Part shown: one piece after another, positions 37,140 to 45,118 of the stretch | How the letters are laid out: each line of letters starts with the position of its first letter | Position numbering within the stretch: position 1 is the stretch's first letter | Source of the DNA: Chitinophagaceae bacterium T5-Br10_B2g13 | Lineage (GTDB): Bacteria; Bacteroidota; Rhodothermia; Balneolales; Balneolaceae | DNA: 61,819 bases | Direction of reading: 5' to 3' | Assembly (NCBI GenBank): GCA_001564065.1 | Contig: LKNA01000010.1 | Location: 1-61,819, forward strand | Notes under the pieces: generated by a model | Databases searched by the model: none | What the model was told of the DNA's origin: nothing | What the model saw: the letters and a program-made list of their open reading frames with translations, nothing else | Position numbers and translations under genes: made by a program

Positions 37140-39125
37140 ATGATAGCCCCCGCAAAAAAAATTAATCATAATAAAGCGGTTCAAAACTATAAGGATCTAC
37201 TGCTTCCCCGCCTTATTGAAGAGCGCATGCTTACGCTTCTTCGCCAGAATAAAATCAGTAAATGGTTTTCCGGAATGGGCCAGGAAGCGATCTCTGTCGG
37301 GTCAACGCTCAGCCTCAAAAAGGAGGACTACATTCTCCCAATGCATCGCAATCTCGGTGTATTCACCACTCGCGGTGTTCCGCTCTATACTCTTTTTACA
37401 CAACTATTTGGAAAGCGAGATGGTTTCACCGGCGGACGAGACCGCTCATTTCACTTCGGCACTACCGAACATCGAATCTTCGGGATGATCTCTCACTTGG
37501 GCTCGACCATGCCGGTTGCAGATGGTATAGCGCTGGCGGCTAAGCTTCGTGATAAAGATCAGATTGCATTCAGTTATTGCGGGGACGGCGCTACAAGCGA
37601 AGGAGATTTTCATGAAGCACTCAATCTTGCTGCCGTGTGGAAACTGCCGGTAATATTCATGATTGAAAACAACGGATACGGCCTCTCCACTCCTTCATCA
37701 GAGCAGTTTGCCTGTGAAAATATCGCGGATCGGGCCATTGGTTACGGTATGGAGAGCATGATCATTGACGGGAACGACTTTTTTGAAGTTCAGGAAGCGG
37801 TTTCTAAAGCAAGAAAATTGGCACTCTCCGGTAAACCGGTATTGATTGAAGCCAAAACGTTTAGAATGCGCGGACACGAAGAGGCCTCCGGTACCTTCTA
37901 CGTCCCCGACGAGCTATTTGAAAAATGGGCTGAGAAAGATCCCATTAAACGCTATGAGGAGTGGCTGCTGAAAGAGAAAGTACTCTCCGAATCAGAAATG
38001 GAGTCGGTCAAGGAAGAGATGAAGTCCGTTTTTAGCGATGATCTGGAGCGGGCTCTTAATGCAGAAGATCCAACATTTAATAAGCAGGAGGAGTTGAATC
38101 GCGCCGGACTAAAATCCCAGCCACAACCTTCGAGTAATGGCCAAAATTATGAATCCTCAGAAAAGAGAATCATTGATGCCGTGCATTTGGCTCAAAAGCA
38201 GGCATTTACCGAAGATGACTCATTCGTAATGATGGGCCAGGACATCGCCGAATATGGCGGTGTGTTCAAAGCTTCGGAGGGATTTCTGGATCAGTTTGGA
38301 AAAGAACGAATTCGCAACACGCCTATAATTGAATCAGGAGCCATTGGTGCGGCGATCGGGCTGGCAGTTGAGGGATTTAAGCCAGTTGTTGAAATGCAGT
38401 TCGCCGATTTTATCTCCTGCGGATACAACCAGATCGTAAACAATCTTTCCAAAGGCCGTTACCGCTGGATGCCCGATCTAAATGTGACCATCCGTGCTCC
38501 ACACGGCGGCGGTGTGGGTGCTGGACCGTTCCACTCCCAGTGCCCCGAAAACTGGTTCATGCAGCTGCCCGGTGTACGGGTTCTGGTCCCCTCAAATGTT
38601 CAGGATGCACAAAATATGCTCTACACGGCTTTATATGATGAAAATCCGGTTCTCTTCTTTGAGCACAAAAAACTATATCGAAGCATCAAAGAGATCACCC
38701 CGGATCACTGTTCATTTACAGATCTGGAAAAAGCTTCCATCATTCGTGAAGGTGATGACGCAACGATCGTCACTTTTGGATACGGTGTTGTTTGGGCTAA
38801 AGAAATTGCAGAGAAGTATAAAAAGCAGGGTGTCAACCTGGAAATTGTAGATCTCCGCTCTCTTGCACCTATCGACTGGGATACGGTTGTAGAATCAATC
38901 CGGAAAACAGGGCGGGTATTACTGCTGCAGGAAAATTCAGAAGTTCTCGGCCCGATGAGTGAACTTTCTGCAGGAATTACCGAGCGCGCTTTTAAACTGC
39001 TTGATGCTCCGGTGATGCGCTGCTCCTCACTCCATACACCTGTGCCCTTCAACAAAGACCTGGAGAAAGGATACCTGGCAAATCACAGGCTGAAAGATCA
39101 GATGGATAAATTGCTCAATTTTTGA
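37140..39125 (+). CDS. Fused alpha-beta E1 component of a 2-oxoacid dehydrogenase
   Basis: Thiamine-diphosphate enzyme of a pyruvate or branched-chain 2-oxoacid dehydrogenase complex. The alpha part (residues 1 to about 330) holds the ThDP motif from G148-D149-G150 to N177-N178 and phosphorylation-loop-like FHFGTTEHRIFG. The beta part (about 345-661) begins RIIDAVHLAQKQAF and contains QFADFISCGYNQI. Fusion of the two subunits is familiar in Bacteroidota. E2 and E3 are not adjacent, and substrate choice cannot be fixed; the family is usually annotated as branched-chain type. Confidence 0.9.
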   Translation: MIAPAKKINHNKAVQNYKDLLLPRLIEERMLTLLRQNKISKWFSGMGQEAISVGSTLSLKKEDYILPMHRNLGVFTTRGVPLYTLFTQLFGKRDGFTGGRDRSFHFGTTEHRIFGMISHLGSTMPVADGIALAAKLRDKDQIAFSYCGDGATSEGDFHEALNLAAVWKLPVIFMIENNGYGLSTPSSEQFACENIADRAIGYGMESMIIDGNDFFEVQEAVSKARKLALSGKPVLIEAKTFRMRGHEEASGTFYVPDELFEKWAEKDPIKRYEEWLLKEKVLSESEMESVKEEMKSVFSDDLERALNAEDPTFNKQEELNRAGLKSQPQPSSNGQNYESSEKRIIDAVHLAQKQAFTEDDSFVMMGQDIAEYGGVFKASEGFLDQFGKERIRNTPIIESGAIGAAIGLAVEGFKPVVEMQFADFISCGYNQIVNNLSKGRYRWMPDLNVTIRAPHGGGVGAGPFHSQCPENWFMQLPGVRVLVPSNVQDAQNMLYTALYDENPVLFFEHKKLYRSIKEITPDHCSFTDLEKASIIREGDDATIVTFGYGVVWAKEIAEKYKKQGVNLEIVDLRSLAPIDWDTVVESIRKTGRVLLLQENSEVLGPMSELSAGITERAFKLLDAPVMRCSSLHTPVPFNKDLEKGYLANHRLKDQMDKLLNF

Positions 39126-39135
39126 AATCAAAAAC

Positions 39136-39200
39136 TTTCTCGACTGTCGAGTGGAAACTCTCAAATCTTTGAACTGATGATGAATACTCGACAGTCGAGT
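39136..39200. repeat. Pair of palindromes CTCGAC-T/A-GTCGAG
   Basis: CTCGACTGTCGAG (39139-39151) and ACTCGACAGTCGAGT (39186-39200) are each palindromes around one central base. The core of one is the exact reverse complement of the other, and their flanks (TTTC / GTAAA) also resemble each other. They lie 13 bases after the E1 stop, between convergent genes. They could be paired protein-binding sites or the ends of a small element. Confidence 0.55.
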
Positions 39201-39347
39201 AAACAAAATAAGAGTTCAGAGATGAGTAAACATGAGAAGACCATCTAGAACTTGTCACACAGTTGAGAGAATTGCGTTCAGCCTAACGTTACAAAATTAC
39301 ACACCCCTGATATCGAAAGCCTCGCTTCGCGATCTTTCTCTAATCTG

Positions 39348-39365
39348 TCCCCTCTTGAGAGGGGA
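39348..39365. repeat. Short hairpin repeat TCCCCTCT-TG-AGAGGGGA
   Basis: Eight-base arms with a two-base centre. From memory, this CCCCTCTTGAGAGGGG motif recurs between genes of many Bacteroidota genomes. It sits 38 bases from the stop of the convergent LD-carboxypeptidase gene. No T run follows, so it is unlikely to be a classic terminator. Confidence 0.5.
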
Positions 39366-39402
39366 ATGTCAAGAGTTCTCGAAATACCGGTCTGATGGAG
39401 AA

Positions 39403-40404
39403 TTAATCAAGAACAGCAGCTTCTAACAGTTTCAAATACTTATTATCGGCATCAAAGCGAGCTCTGACTCCCTGCGGAATCGTGAAATTATCGGGATCGT
39501 GACTGATATCCATACCCATCACTGCGGGAATACCCAATGGACGAATGTGCTGCTGTAAAATCTGCTTCAGAGTAAAATGAAATTCAGACGGATCCGGACA
39601 GTTAGTGCACCGCCCAAAAATAAAACCGTTTAAATTCTCCAGCATGCCGGCCTGTTTAAGATGAACCAACATGCGGTCTATTTTATAGACCGGCTCTCCA
39701 ATATCTTCAACAAACAGAATCGCCCCTTCGGTATCGGGCTGAATATCAGTACCGAGTGTTGTTGTCAAAATGGAAAGATTTCCGCCGATCAATCGGCCTT
39801 CTATGATTCCCGGAAATATAAGTTGAACATCACTTTCTGAATGAAACTCACTCTTCTCTCCTTCAATTAATACGCTTCGAAAACTGTTTTTTGTCAGATC
39901 AGTCCAATCTGATGTGCCGTTTGGCCCGTGAAAAGAGATCAGATTAGAACGGTGCAGAAATGCCATATGAAGCGTAGTGTTGTCGCTGAATCCGCAGTAA
40001 ACTTTTGGATTCTCTTTTATCATCTCAAAATCGAGATAAGGCAAGATTCGCGCACATCCCCAGCCTCCTCTTACGGCAACAATCCCGTCTATATCAGGAT
40101 CGGAAAAAAAACGATTTAAATCCTCGGCACGCTGACGGTCTGTTCCGGCAAGATAACCGAATCGCTTTCTCACATGTTCACCAAAAACAACCTCAAACCC
40201 GAACGATTCCAAAACCTCTTTCATGCGGTCAAACTCAGTATTATCATACACAATCCCGGCAGGAGCAGTCAACGCAACACGATCTCCCTCTTTTAAACGC
40301 GCGGGTTTAGCCAGTGAATCGTAATCTTTATTTGATGAGCCGTTAATAAACGAGAGGCCGGCCATACCGAAACCGGCAGTTTTCAGAAAATCTTTTCTTT
40401 TCAT
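39403..40404 (-). CDS. LD-carboxypeptidase (peptidase family S66)
   Basis: Predicted to trim the terminal D-alanine from tetrapeptides during murein recycling. S66 features are nucleophile S140 in YCGFSDNT, a Glu in the LFVEDIGEP stretch and a His in the MDISHDP stretch. The N-terminus KRKDFLKTAGFGMAGLSF resembles a Tat-type signal but with KR instead of RR, so periplasmic export is possible but uncertain; most S66 enzymes are cytoplasmic. ATG overlaps the nadD stop (ATGA). Confidence 0.85.
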   Translation of the reverse strand: MKRKDFLKTAGFGMAGLSFINGSSNKDYDSLAKPARLKEGDRVALTAPAGIVYDNTEFDRMKEVLESFGFEVVFGEHVRKRFGYLAGTDRQRAEDLNRFFSDPDIDGIVAVRGGWGCARILPYLDFEMIKENPKVYCGFSDNTTLHMAFLHRSNLISFHGPNGTSDWTDLTKNSFRSVLIEGEKSEFHSESDVQLIFPGIIEGRLIGGNLSILTTTLGTDIQPDTEGAILFVEDIGEPVYKIDRMLVHLKQAGMLENLNGFIFGRCTNCPDPSEFHFTLKQILQQHIRPLGIPAVMGMDISHDPDNFTIPQGVRARFDADNKYLKLLEAAVLD

Positions 40405-40982
40405 GTTAGTTCGGAATAGAGATTATTTTTTTGAATGTACGTTTGAACGTTCTCCGGCACATCATCAATCGAGGATACAGAAAGTTTCCTAATTTCAGTT
40501 GAGGATACATCCATCGGTTGATGATCTACAAAAATGGTTTTCTCAAGAATTTCAGAATCAACGCCGCTGTGATCCGATCCGGGCCTGTCTACCACCATCA
40601 AAGTACACTCTTCTACTATCTCATCGTACTTATACCAATTATGAAGTGATTCCAGACTGTCTTCCCCAATACACAGAAAAAATGTCCATTCCGGGTACGT
40701 CTTCTTTAAATGCAGGATTGTCTGGAGTGTATAGGATGGCTTTGGCAGATCATTCTCAACATCGCTGACCTTAATTTGATCACTCTCCTGAAAGGCCAGT
40801 TTGAGCATATTGTAGCGATGCTCAAATTCTGTCTTTTGCTGATCGGTCTTGTGAGGCGGATCCGGAGTAAGCAGTATCCAAATCTCGTCAATTACTCTGC
40901 TGTGTAAAAATGAATTGACAGCCTCAATATGTCCGTTGTGAACCGGATCGAATGAGCCGCCAAAAAGTCCAATCCGTTTCAC
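40401..40982 (-). CDS. nadD: Nicotinate-nucleotide adenylyltransferase
   Basis: Forms deamido-NAD from nicotinate mononucleotide and ATP. The nucleotidyltransferase motif GSFDPVHNGH lies at residues 9-18 and the SSTEIR motif near residue 160. Length 193 aa is standard. It sits 13 bases after bamD and overlaps the LD-carboxypeptidase gene by 4 bases, indicating one transcript. Confidence 0.95.
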   Translation of the reverse strand: MKRIGLFGGSFDPVHNGHIEAVNSFLHSRVIDEIWILLTPDPPHKTDQQKTEFEHRYNMLKLAFQESDQIKVSDVENDLPKPSYTLQTILHLKKTYPEWTFFLCIGEDSLESLHNWYKYDEIVEECTLMVVDRPGSDHSGVDSEILEKTIFVDHQPMDVSSTEIRKLSVSSIDDVPENVQTYIQKNNLYSELT

Positions 40983-40995
40983 AATCGCAATAGTC

Positions 40996-41811
40996 TTAGT
41001 TCTGAACTACCGAATCTCCTTGGGTTGCAGCTCTGAGACCACGCTGAGCCCGGTCGTAAAGATTTTCGATTCGGCTTCGGTTCTCTCCTCTCGGAAAAAG
41101 CTGAAGGTAAGTTTCATAAGATTCGAGAGCCATTTCAAATCGTTCGGCCTGACGGGCAGCCACACTGTTTTCTGCATATAGTATGTACGACTCCATTTGG
41201 TCAACCAGCGCTTGTTCAGCCCATGTTGTTTCAGGATAGTTGTCTATAACAATATCAAAATAGACCGCAGCAGCCTGGTATCTGCTTGTTCTCTTGTAGA
41301 ACTCACCAGAACTGTATGCCTTACGGGCAAGCTTTGTTCTAAGCTCTGAGATATACTCCGCAGCGTCCTCTGCATATTCCGAATTTGGAAATCTAGAGAG
41401 TAAAAGTCGGAAATTCTCAATAGCGCGGTAAGTGTATGTCTGATCAAGCCTGTATCTCGGGCTTAGGTTGTAGAAACTGAGAGCTCTTTTAAAATCAGCC
41501 TGTTCCCTTCTGGGAGAATTTGGATGAAACTGTGCATACCTCTCATATTCTGATGCAGCAATTAGATACCTGCGATTGTTAAAATAGCTTTCAGCGAGGT
41601 AAAATTGTGCGTCCTGCCCAATATCAGTTCCCCTCCCGATTGATATCACCGTTTCAAAAGCCCGGGCTGCTTCAGTGTAGTTCTCTTGCTCAAACTGATT
41701 AAAAGCCTTTTCATAAGCCACCTCAAGTGAGTCGCCGGGGCGAATCAAGTCGCTGCTTCGGCATGAGGCAAAAAGAAGCATTGCTGCAAATAGGAATAGT
41801 AAATTACGCAT
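40996..41811 (-). CDS. bamD: Outer-membrane assembly lipoprotein BamD
   Basis: TPR lipoprotein of the Bam complex that folds outer-membrane proteins. ATG at 41811 gives a clean lipoprotein signal with acylated cysteine at residue 17 (LLFASC). About five TPR-like repeats follow, beginning AYEKAFNQFEQENYTEAARAF. The total of 271 aa is in the BamD range. A GTG at 41826 would extend it into the upstream gene and was rejected. Lies directly downstream of the prenyl diphosphate synthase gene. Confidence 0.88.
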   Translation of the reverse strand: MRNLLFLFAAMLLFASCRSSDLIRPGDSLEVAYEKAFNQFEQENYTEAARAFETVISIGRGTDIGQDAQFYLAESYFNNRRYLIAASEYERYAQFHPNSPRREQADFKRALSFYNLSPRYRLDQTYTYRAIENFRLLLSRFPNSEYAEDAAEYISELRTKLARKAYSSGEFYKRTSRYQAAAVYFDIVIDNYPETTWAEQALVDQMESYILYAENSVAARQAERFEMALESYETYLQLFPRGENRSRIENLYDRAQRGLRAATQGDSVVQN

Positions 41812-41815
41812 GTTT

Positions 41816-42787
41816 TTAACTTTCACGATTTTTCAAAAATTTTATCAGATGTTGAAGATCTTGTTTATAGTTGGAATCACCAAATTCCCGAAGAGCCTTT
41901 TCGGCGTGTCTGTAATGTTTCAAAAACTGATCTTTGGTTTCCTCTTTAATACCGTTGGATTCAAAAATTTTAACAACCTCCTCCACCTCCGGTTCAGACA
42001 GCGGTTTATTATCAAGATATCCAAGAATAACTTCCCGCTCCGTTTTGCTGCACCGTTCTAACGCACTGAGCATCAATAATGTTTTCTTGCCTTCATGGAT
42101 ATCCCCTGCTTTTCTTTTTCCGATTTTCTCGGGATCACCAAATACATCAAGCCAGTCATCCTGTATCTGAAATGCGAGGCCAAGTGAGTTCCCGATCACG
42201 AGAAGTTTTTCCAGTTGATTTTGAGAAGCACTGCCGCACATACCGCCCATCTGCATGGCAGCCCCGATTAAAGCACCTGTTTTACCATCAATCATTTGAT
42301 GATATTCGTCGATGGTTACATCGTTGCGGGTTTCAAACTCCATATCCATAGCCTGCCCTTCACAAACTTTGTTGATGGCTTTTAAAAAGAGATCACTGAT
42401 TTTTTTGTGATCTACATCCTCAGAAATATTTTGGAGCTGCAGAAGTGAGTGGGCAAACATGCTGTCTCCCGATAATATAGCCGTTGCCTCATTCCATTTT
42501 TTGTGAACAGAAGGTTCTCCTCTTCTGCTGTCGGCCTGATCCATGATATCATCATGAATAAGTGTAAAATTATGCAACAGCTCAACAGCAAGGGCAGCAG
42601 GCATTGCCTTTACGGGATCTGAACCGCAAATACCGCAGCTAATTAAAGAAAGTATGGGCCGTATTCTCTTACCGCCATTCTTTAAGATGTAGCGCTGCGG
42701 ACGATAAAGAGTTTCAGGTTTTTTGGGGTAGTCTAAATTCTGCAGCTGCTTTTCAAAAAGTGCCGCATAGGGTGCTAAAAAATCCAA
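41816..42787 (-). CDS. Polyprenyl diphosphate synthase (short or medium chain)
   Basis: Condenses isopentenyl diphosphate with allylic diphosphates. The first Asp-rich motif is D79-D80-x-x-D83 and the second is D210-D211-x-x-D214. An aromatic residue, F74, sits five before the first Asp, a position that usually restricts chain growth, so farnesyl or geranylgeranyl diphosphate is the more likely product. Length 323 aa. Upstream of bamD by 4 bases and downstream of the sigma factor gene by 106. Confidence 0.9.
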   Translation of the reverse strand: MDFLAPYAALFEKQLQNLDYPKKPETLYRPQRYILKNGGKRIRPILSLISCGICGSDPVKAMPAALAVELLHNFTLIHDDIMDQADSRRGEPSVHKKWNEATAILSGDSMFAHSLLQLQNISEDVDHKKISDLFLKAINKVCEGQAMDMEFETRNDVTIDEYHQMIDGKTGALIGAAMQMGGMCGSASQNQLEKLLVIGNSLGLAFQIQDDWLDVFGDPEKIGKRKAGDIHEGKKTLLMLSALERCSKTEREVILGYLDNKPLSEPEVEEVVKIFESNGIKEETKDQFLKHYRHAEKALREFGDSNYKQDLQHLIKFLKNRES

Positions 42788-42893
42788 ACGCGTTGTTTTA
42801 TTACTGATTTAAAGGTTGCAAATATAATAAATCCGCAACTCAATATTTCAGATATCTGAACTGTAACCAATTGAACAACAAGTTCTGCTGTTT

Positions 42894-43475
42894 TTAATAA
42901 TCCAGGCCGTTGGATCTCATTTTATATAATGAATGCAGCTGATGCGTTATTCTATATTTTTTTGTTCGAATGTTGGCCTCTGAAAGATCAAAAAATTCAC
43001 TCGCCTCTTTCGTGGTTGCATCCGGATGATTGATGAAATAGAGAATAAAAATCTGTGAGTCTTCATCCAGCTCTTCTATACATTCGAAAAGCAGCTCTTT
43101 TCTCTCCTGATCTACCAGCCGGTCGATCTGATCCGCCGGTTCACTAACGGTATCGGCAACATACTCCTTGTTTACATACCGGCTGCTTTTTTTGTACTGG
43201 TTAAAATATTCATTTCGAGCTGTCATCATCATATAAGACAGCAACGACTTAGGATCTTTCAGCTTTCCCCCGGTAATCCTTTCATAAACGTTTAAAAACG
43301 CCTGTTGAACACACTCCTTTGCGGATTCTTCCGTTGCAGCCAACGTTACTTGCAAATATTCTACCAACTTGGGAATCATCTCCTCTAAAAGGCGATTGGT
43401 CTGCCTCATATTCTCTTCTTGTATATAGTTAACCAACGCTGAATAATCTACCCTTCTCTTTGCTTGAACACTCAT
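42894..43475 (-). CDS. ECF-type sigma-70 family sigma factor
   Basis: Directs RNA polymerase to a specific set of promoters. Region 2 (about residues 60-100, with AFLNVYERI and YMMMTARNEYFNQYKK) and region 4 (about 130-185, with EELDEDSQIFILYFI and a TKEASEFFDLSEANIRTKKYR helix-turn-helix) are both present. Length 193 aa. No anti-sigma gene is adjacent; the next gene downstream is the prenyl diphosphate synthase. Target genes unknown. Confidence 0.88.
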   Translation of the reverse strand: MSVQAKRRVDYSALVNYIQEENMRQTNRLLEEMIPKLVEYLQVTLAATEESAKECVQQAFLNVYERITGGKLKDPKSLLSYMMMTARNEYFNQYKKSSRYVNKEYVADTVSEPADQIDRLVDQERKELLFECIEELDEDSQIFILYFINHPDATTKEASEFFDLSEANIRTKKYRITHQLHSLYKMRSNGLDY

Positions 43476-43712
43476 CTTCTTGCCATTTGATTACGTTTCT
43501 TGAAACTAACTTTTTCATATCTTCAGTGAAGAACTAGCATCTACCCTGAACCTGAAACCAATATATATAATTTCTTAACATTAGAAAATTTTAATATTTA
43601 AAATTAATCTTTGTTAAATGACTCCTTTAAGGTGATCAATTCGATTCTTTCTCTTAAAATGTGTTTTTATAGGCCGTACATGTTGAATTGTCCGCTCACA
43701 TCAAGTCCAACC

Positions 43713-45026
43713 ATGAGAATTGATCCATCAAAAGCTGTAAGTTTTTTTCTAAATACATTAGACCGCTCCTCTCCGGAACAGCTCATCCCCTCATTTTTAA
43801 AACATGACTCCCGGTTGAACAAGCTTAATATTTTTGGCCACGATATTAAGCTGACTGCAGATCGGGAAGTATTCATCATCGGTTCAGGTAAAGCCTCCGT
43901 TGTGATGGCAGAAGCTGCAAGTCGTATTTTAGATGGAAAACTTTCCGGTGGTGTGGTCATTACGGATTCTGTACGTAAAAATATCCTGCCGAAAAATATT
44001 GAAGTTCTAAGTGCATCCCATCCAGTTCCTAATGAAAAATCAATTCATGCTGCAAACCGTTTAGTAGATTTTTTAGAATCTATCCCAAAACACTCCATTG
44101 TGTTAAACCTTCTATCCGGGGGAACCTCCTCACTGCTTTGTAAACCCGTATCATCAGTACCCTTTAAAGACGTTGTTGATCTCTATAAAATTTTGATGAA
44201 AAGCGGATTAAATATTCATGAGATGAATTTAGTCCGCAAGTCCGTCTCCGATATAAAAGCGGGACAGCTGCTGCAACACATAAAGGGTAGTCAGCTTTTC
44301 GATCTGATAATTTCCGATGTTCCCAATGACGATATTAAGGATATAGGCAGTGGCCCATCCATAGCACAAAGCTTTCGATATTCAGAAGTCATCTCGCTTT
44401 TAAAGAAGAATGAATTATGGCAAATAATCCCCGATTCTGTTAAATCATTTCTGCTAATAAGTACCAAAGAAAATGACCGGTTCGAGACTAAAGACATTCC
44501 GAATCATCAGAGTCAAATCATCCTCTCCTCAAACAAAGCAGCAACCATCGCAAAAGAGCAAATGGAAAAAGAAGGAGTTCAGACCATCAAAGATGAGAAA
44601 CCCTGGGCCGGCTCCATCGACGATTTTGAAAAGCACATCTTATCAAAAATACCGTCTGATTTTAATCAACTGAATACACCGACCGCGTATATCTTTTTTG
44701 GAGAGTGCAGCGTAAAGGTAAAAGGGGATGGAAAGGGCGGCCGTAACCAGGAATTAGCTCTTCGAATGGCCAAACATCTGGCCAATTACGACCGCAATAT
44801 CATTTTTTTAAGTGCCGGAACAGACGGTATTGACGGTCCAACAGATGCTGCCGGTGCAGTAGTGCATCAAAAAAGTTTGGAAGAGGCCCGGCAACTCGGG
44901 CTGGATGCAGATGACTACCTGCATAGAAATGACAGTTACTCATTTTTTGACAAACTTGGCAGCCACATTAAAACCGGCCCTACCGGAAACAATGTGATGG
45001 ATCTTCAGTTTCTGATCATCGATTGA
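43713..45026 (+). CDS. Glycerate 2-kinase, MOFRL family (class II)
   Basis: Phosphorylates glycerate, linking glyoxylate or serine breakdown to glycolysis. The N-terminal domain begins MRIDPSKAV and contains IIGSGKASVVMAEAA and LLSGGTSSLLCKP. The C-terminal MOFRL domain contains GGRNQELALRMA and SAGTDGIDGPTDAAGA. ATG at 43713 was chosen: the earlier TTG at 43611 adds 34 residues with no family counterpart. Length is 437 aa. No partner gene is seen nearby. Confidence 0.9.
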   Translation: MRIDPSKAVSFFLNTLDRSSPEQLIPSFLKHDSRLNKLNIFGHDIKLTADREVFIIGSGKASVVMAEAASRILDGKLSGGVVITDSVRKNILPKNIEVLSASHPVPNEKSIHAANRLVDFLESIPKHSIVLNLLSGGTSSLLCKPVSSVPFKDVVDLYKILMKSGLNIHEMNLVRKSVSDIKAGQLLQHIKGSQLFDLIISDVPNDDIKDIGSGPSIAQSFRYSEVISLLKKNELWQIIPDSVKSFLLISTKENDRFETKDIPNHQSQIILSSNKAATIAKEQMEKEGVQTIKDEKPWAGSIDDFEKHILSKIPSDFNQLNTPTAYIFFGECSVKVKGDGKGGRNQELALRMAKHLANYDRNIIFLSAGTDGIDGPTDAAGAVVHQKSLEEARQLGLDADDYLHRNDSYSFFDKLGSHIKTGPTGNNVMDLQFLIID

Positions 45027-45118
45027 CCAAACAATTTTCAAAATTTTTCTCCACTCTCTTGCTCAATTATTCGTAGTTTTACCGATTCGAAGTGATTCTA
45101 ACCTGAAAGTGTTTTTTA

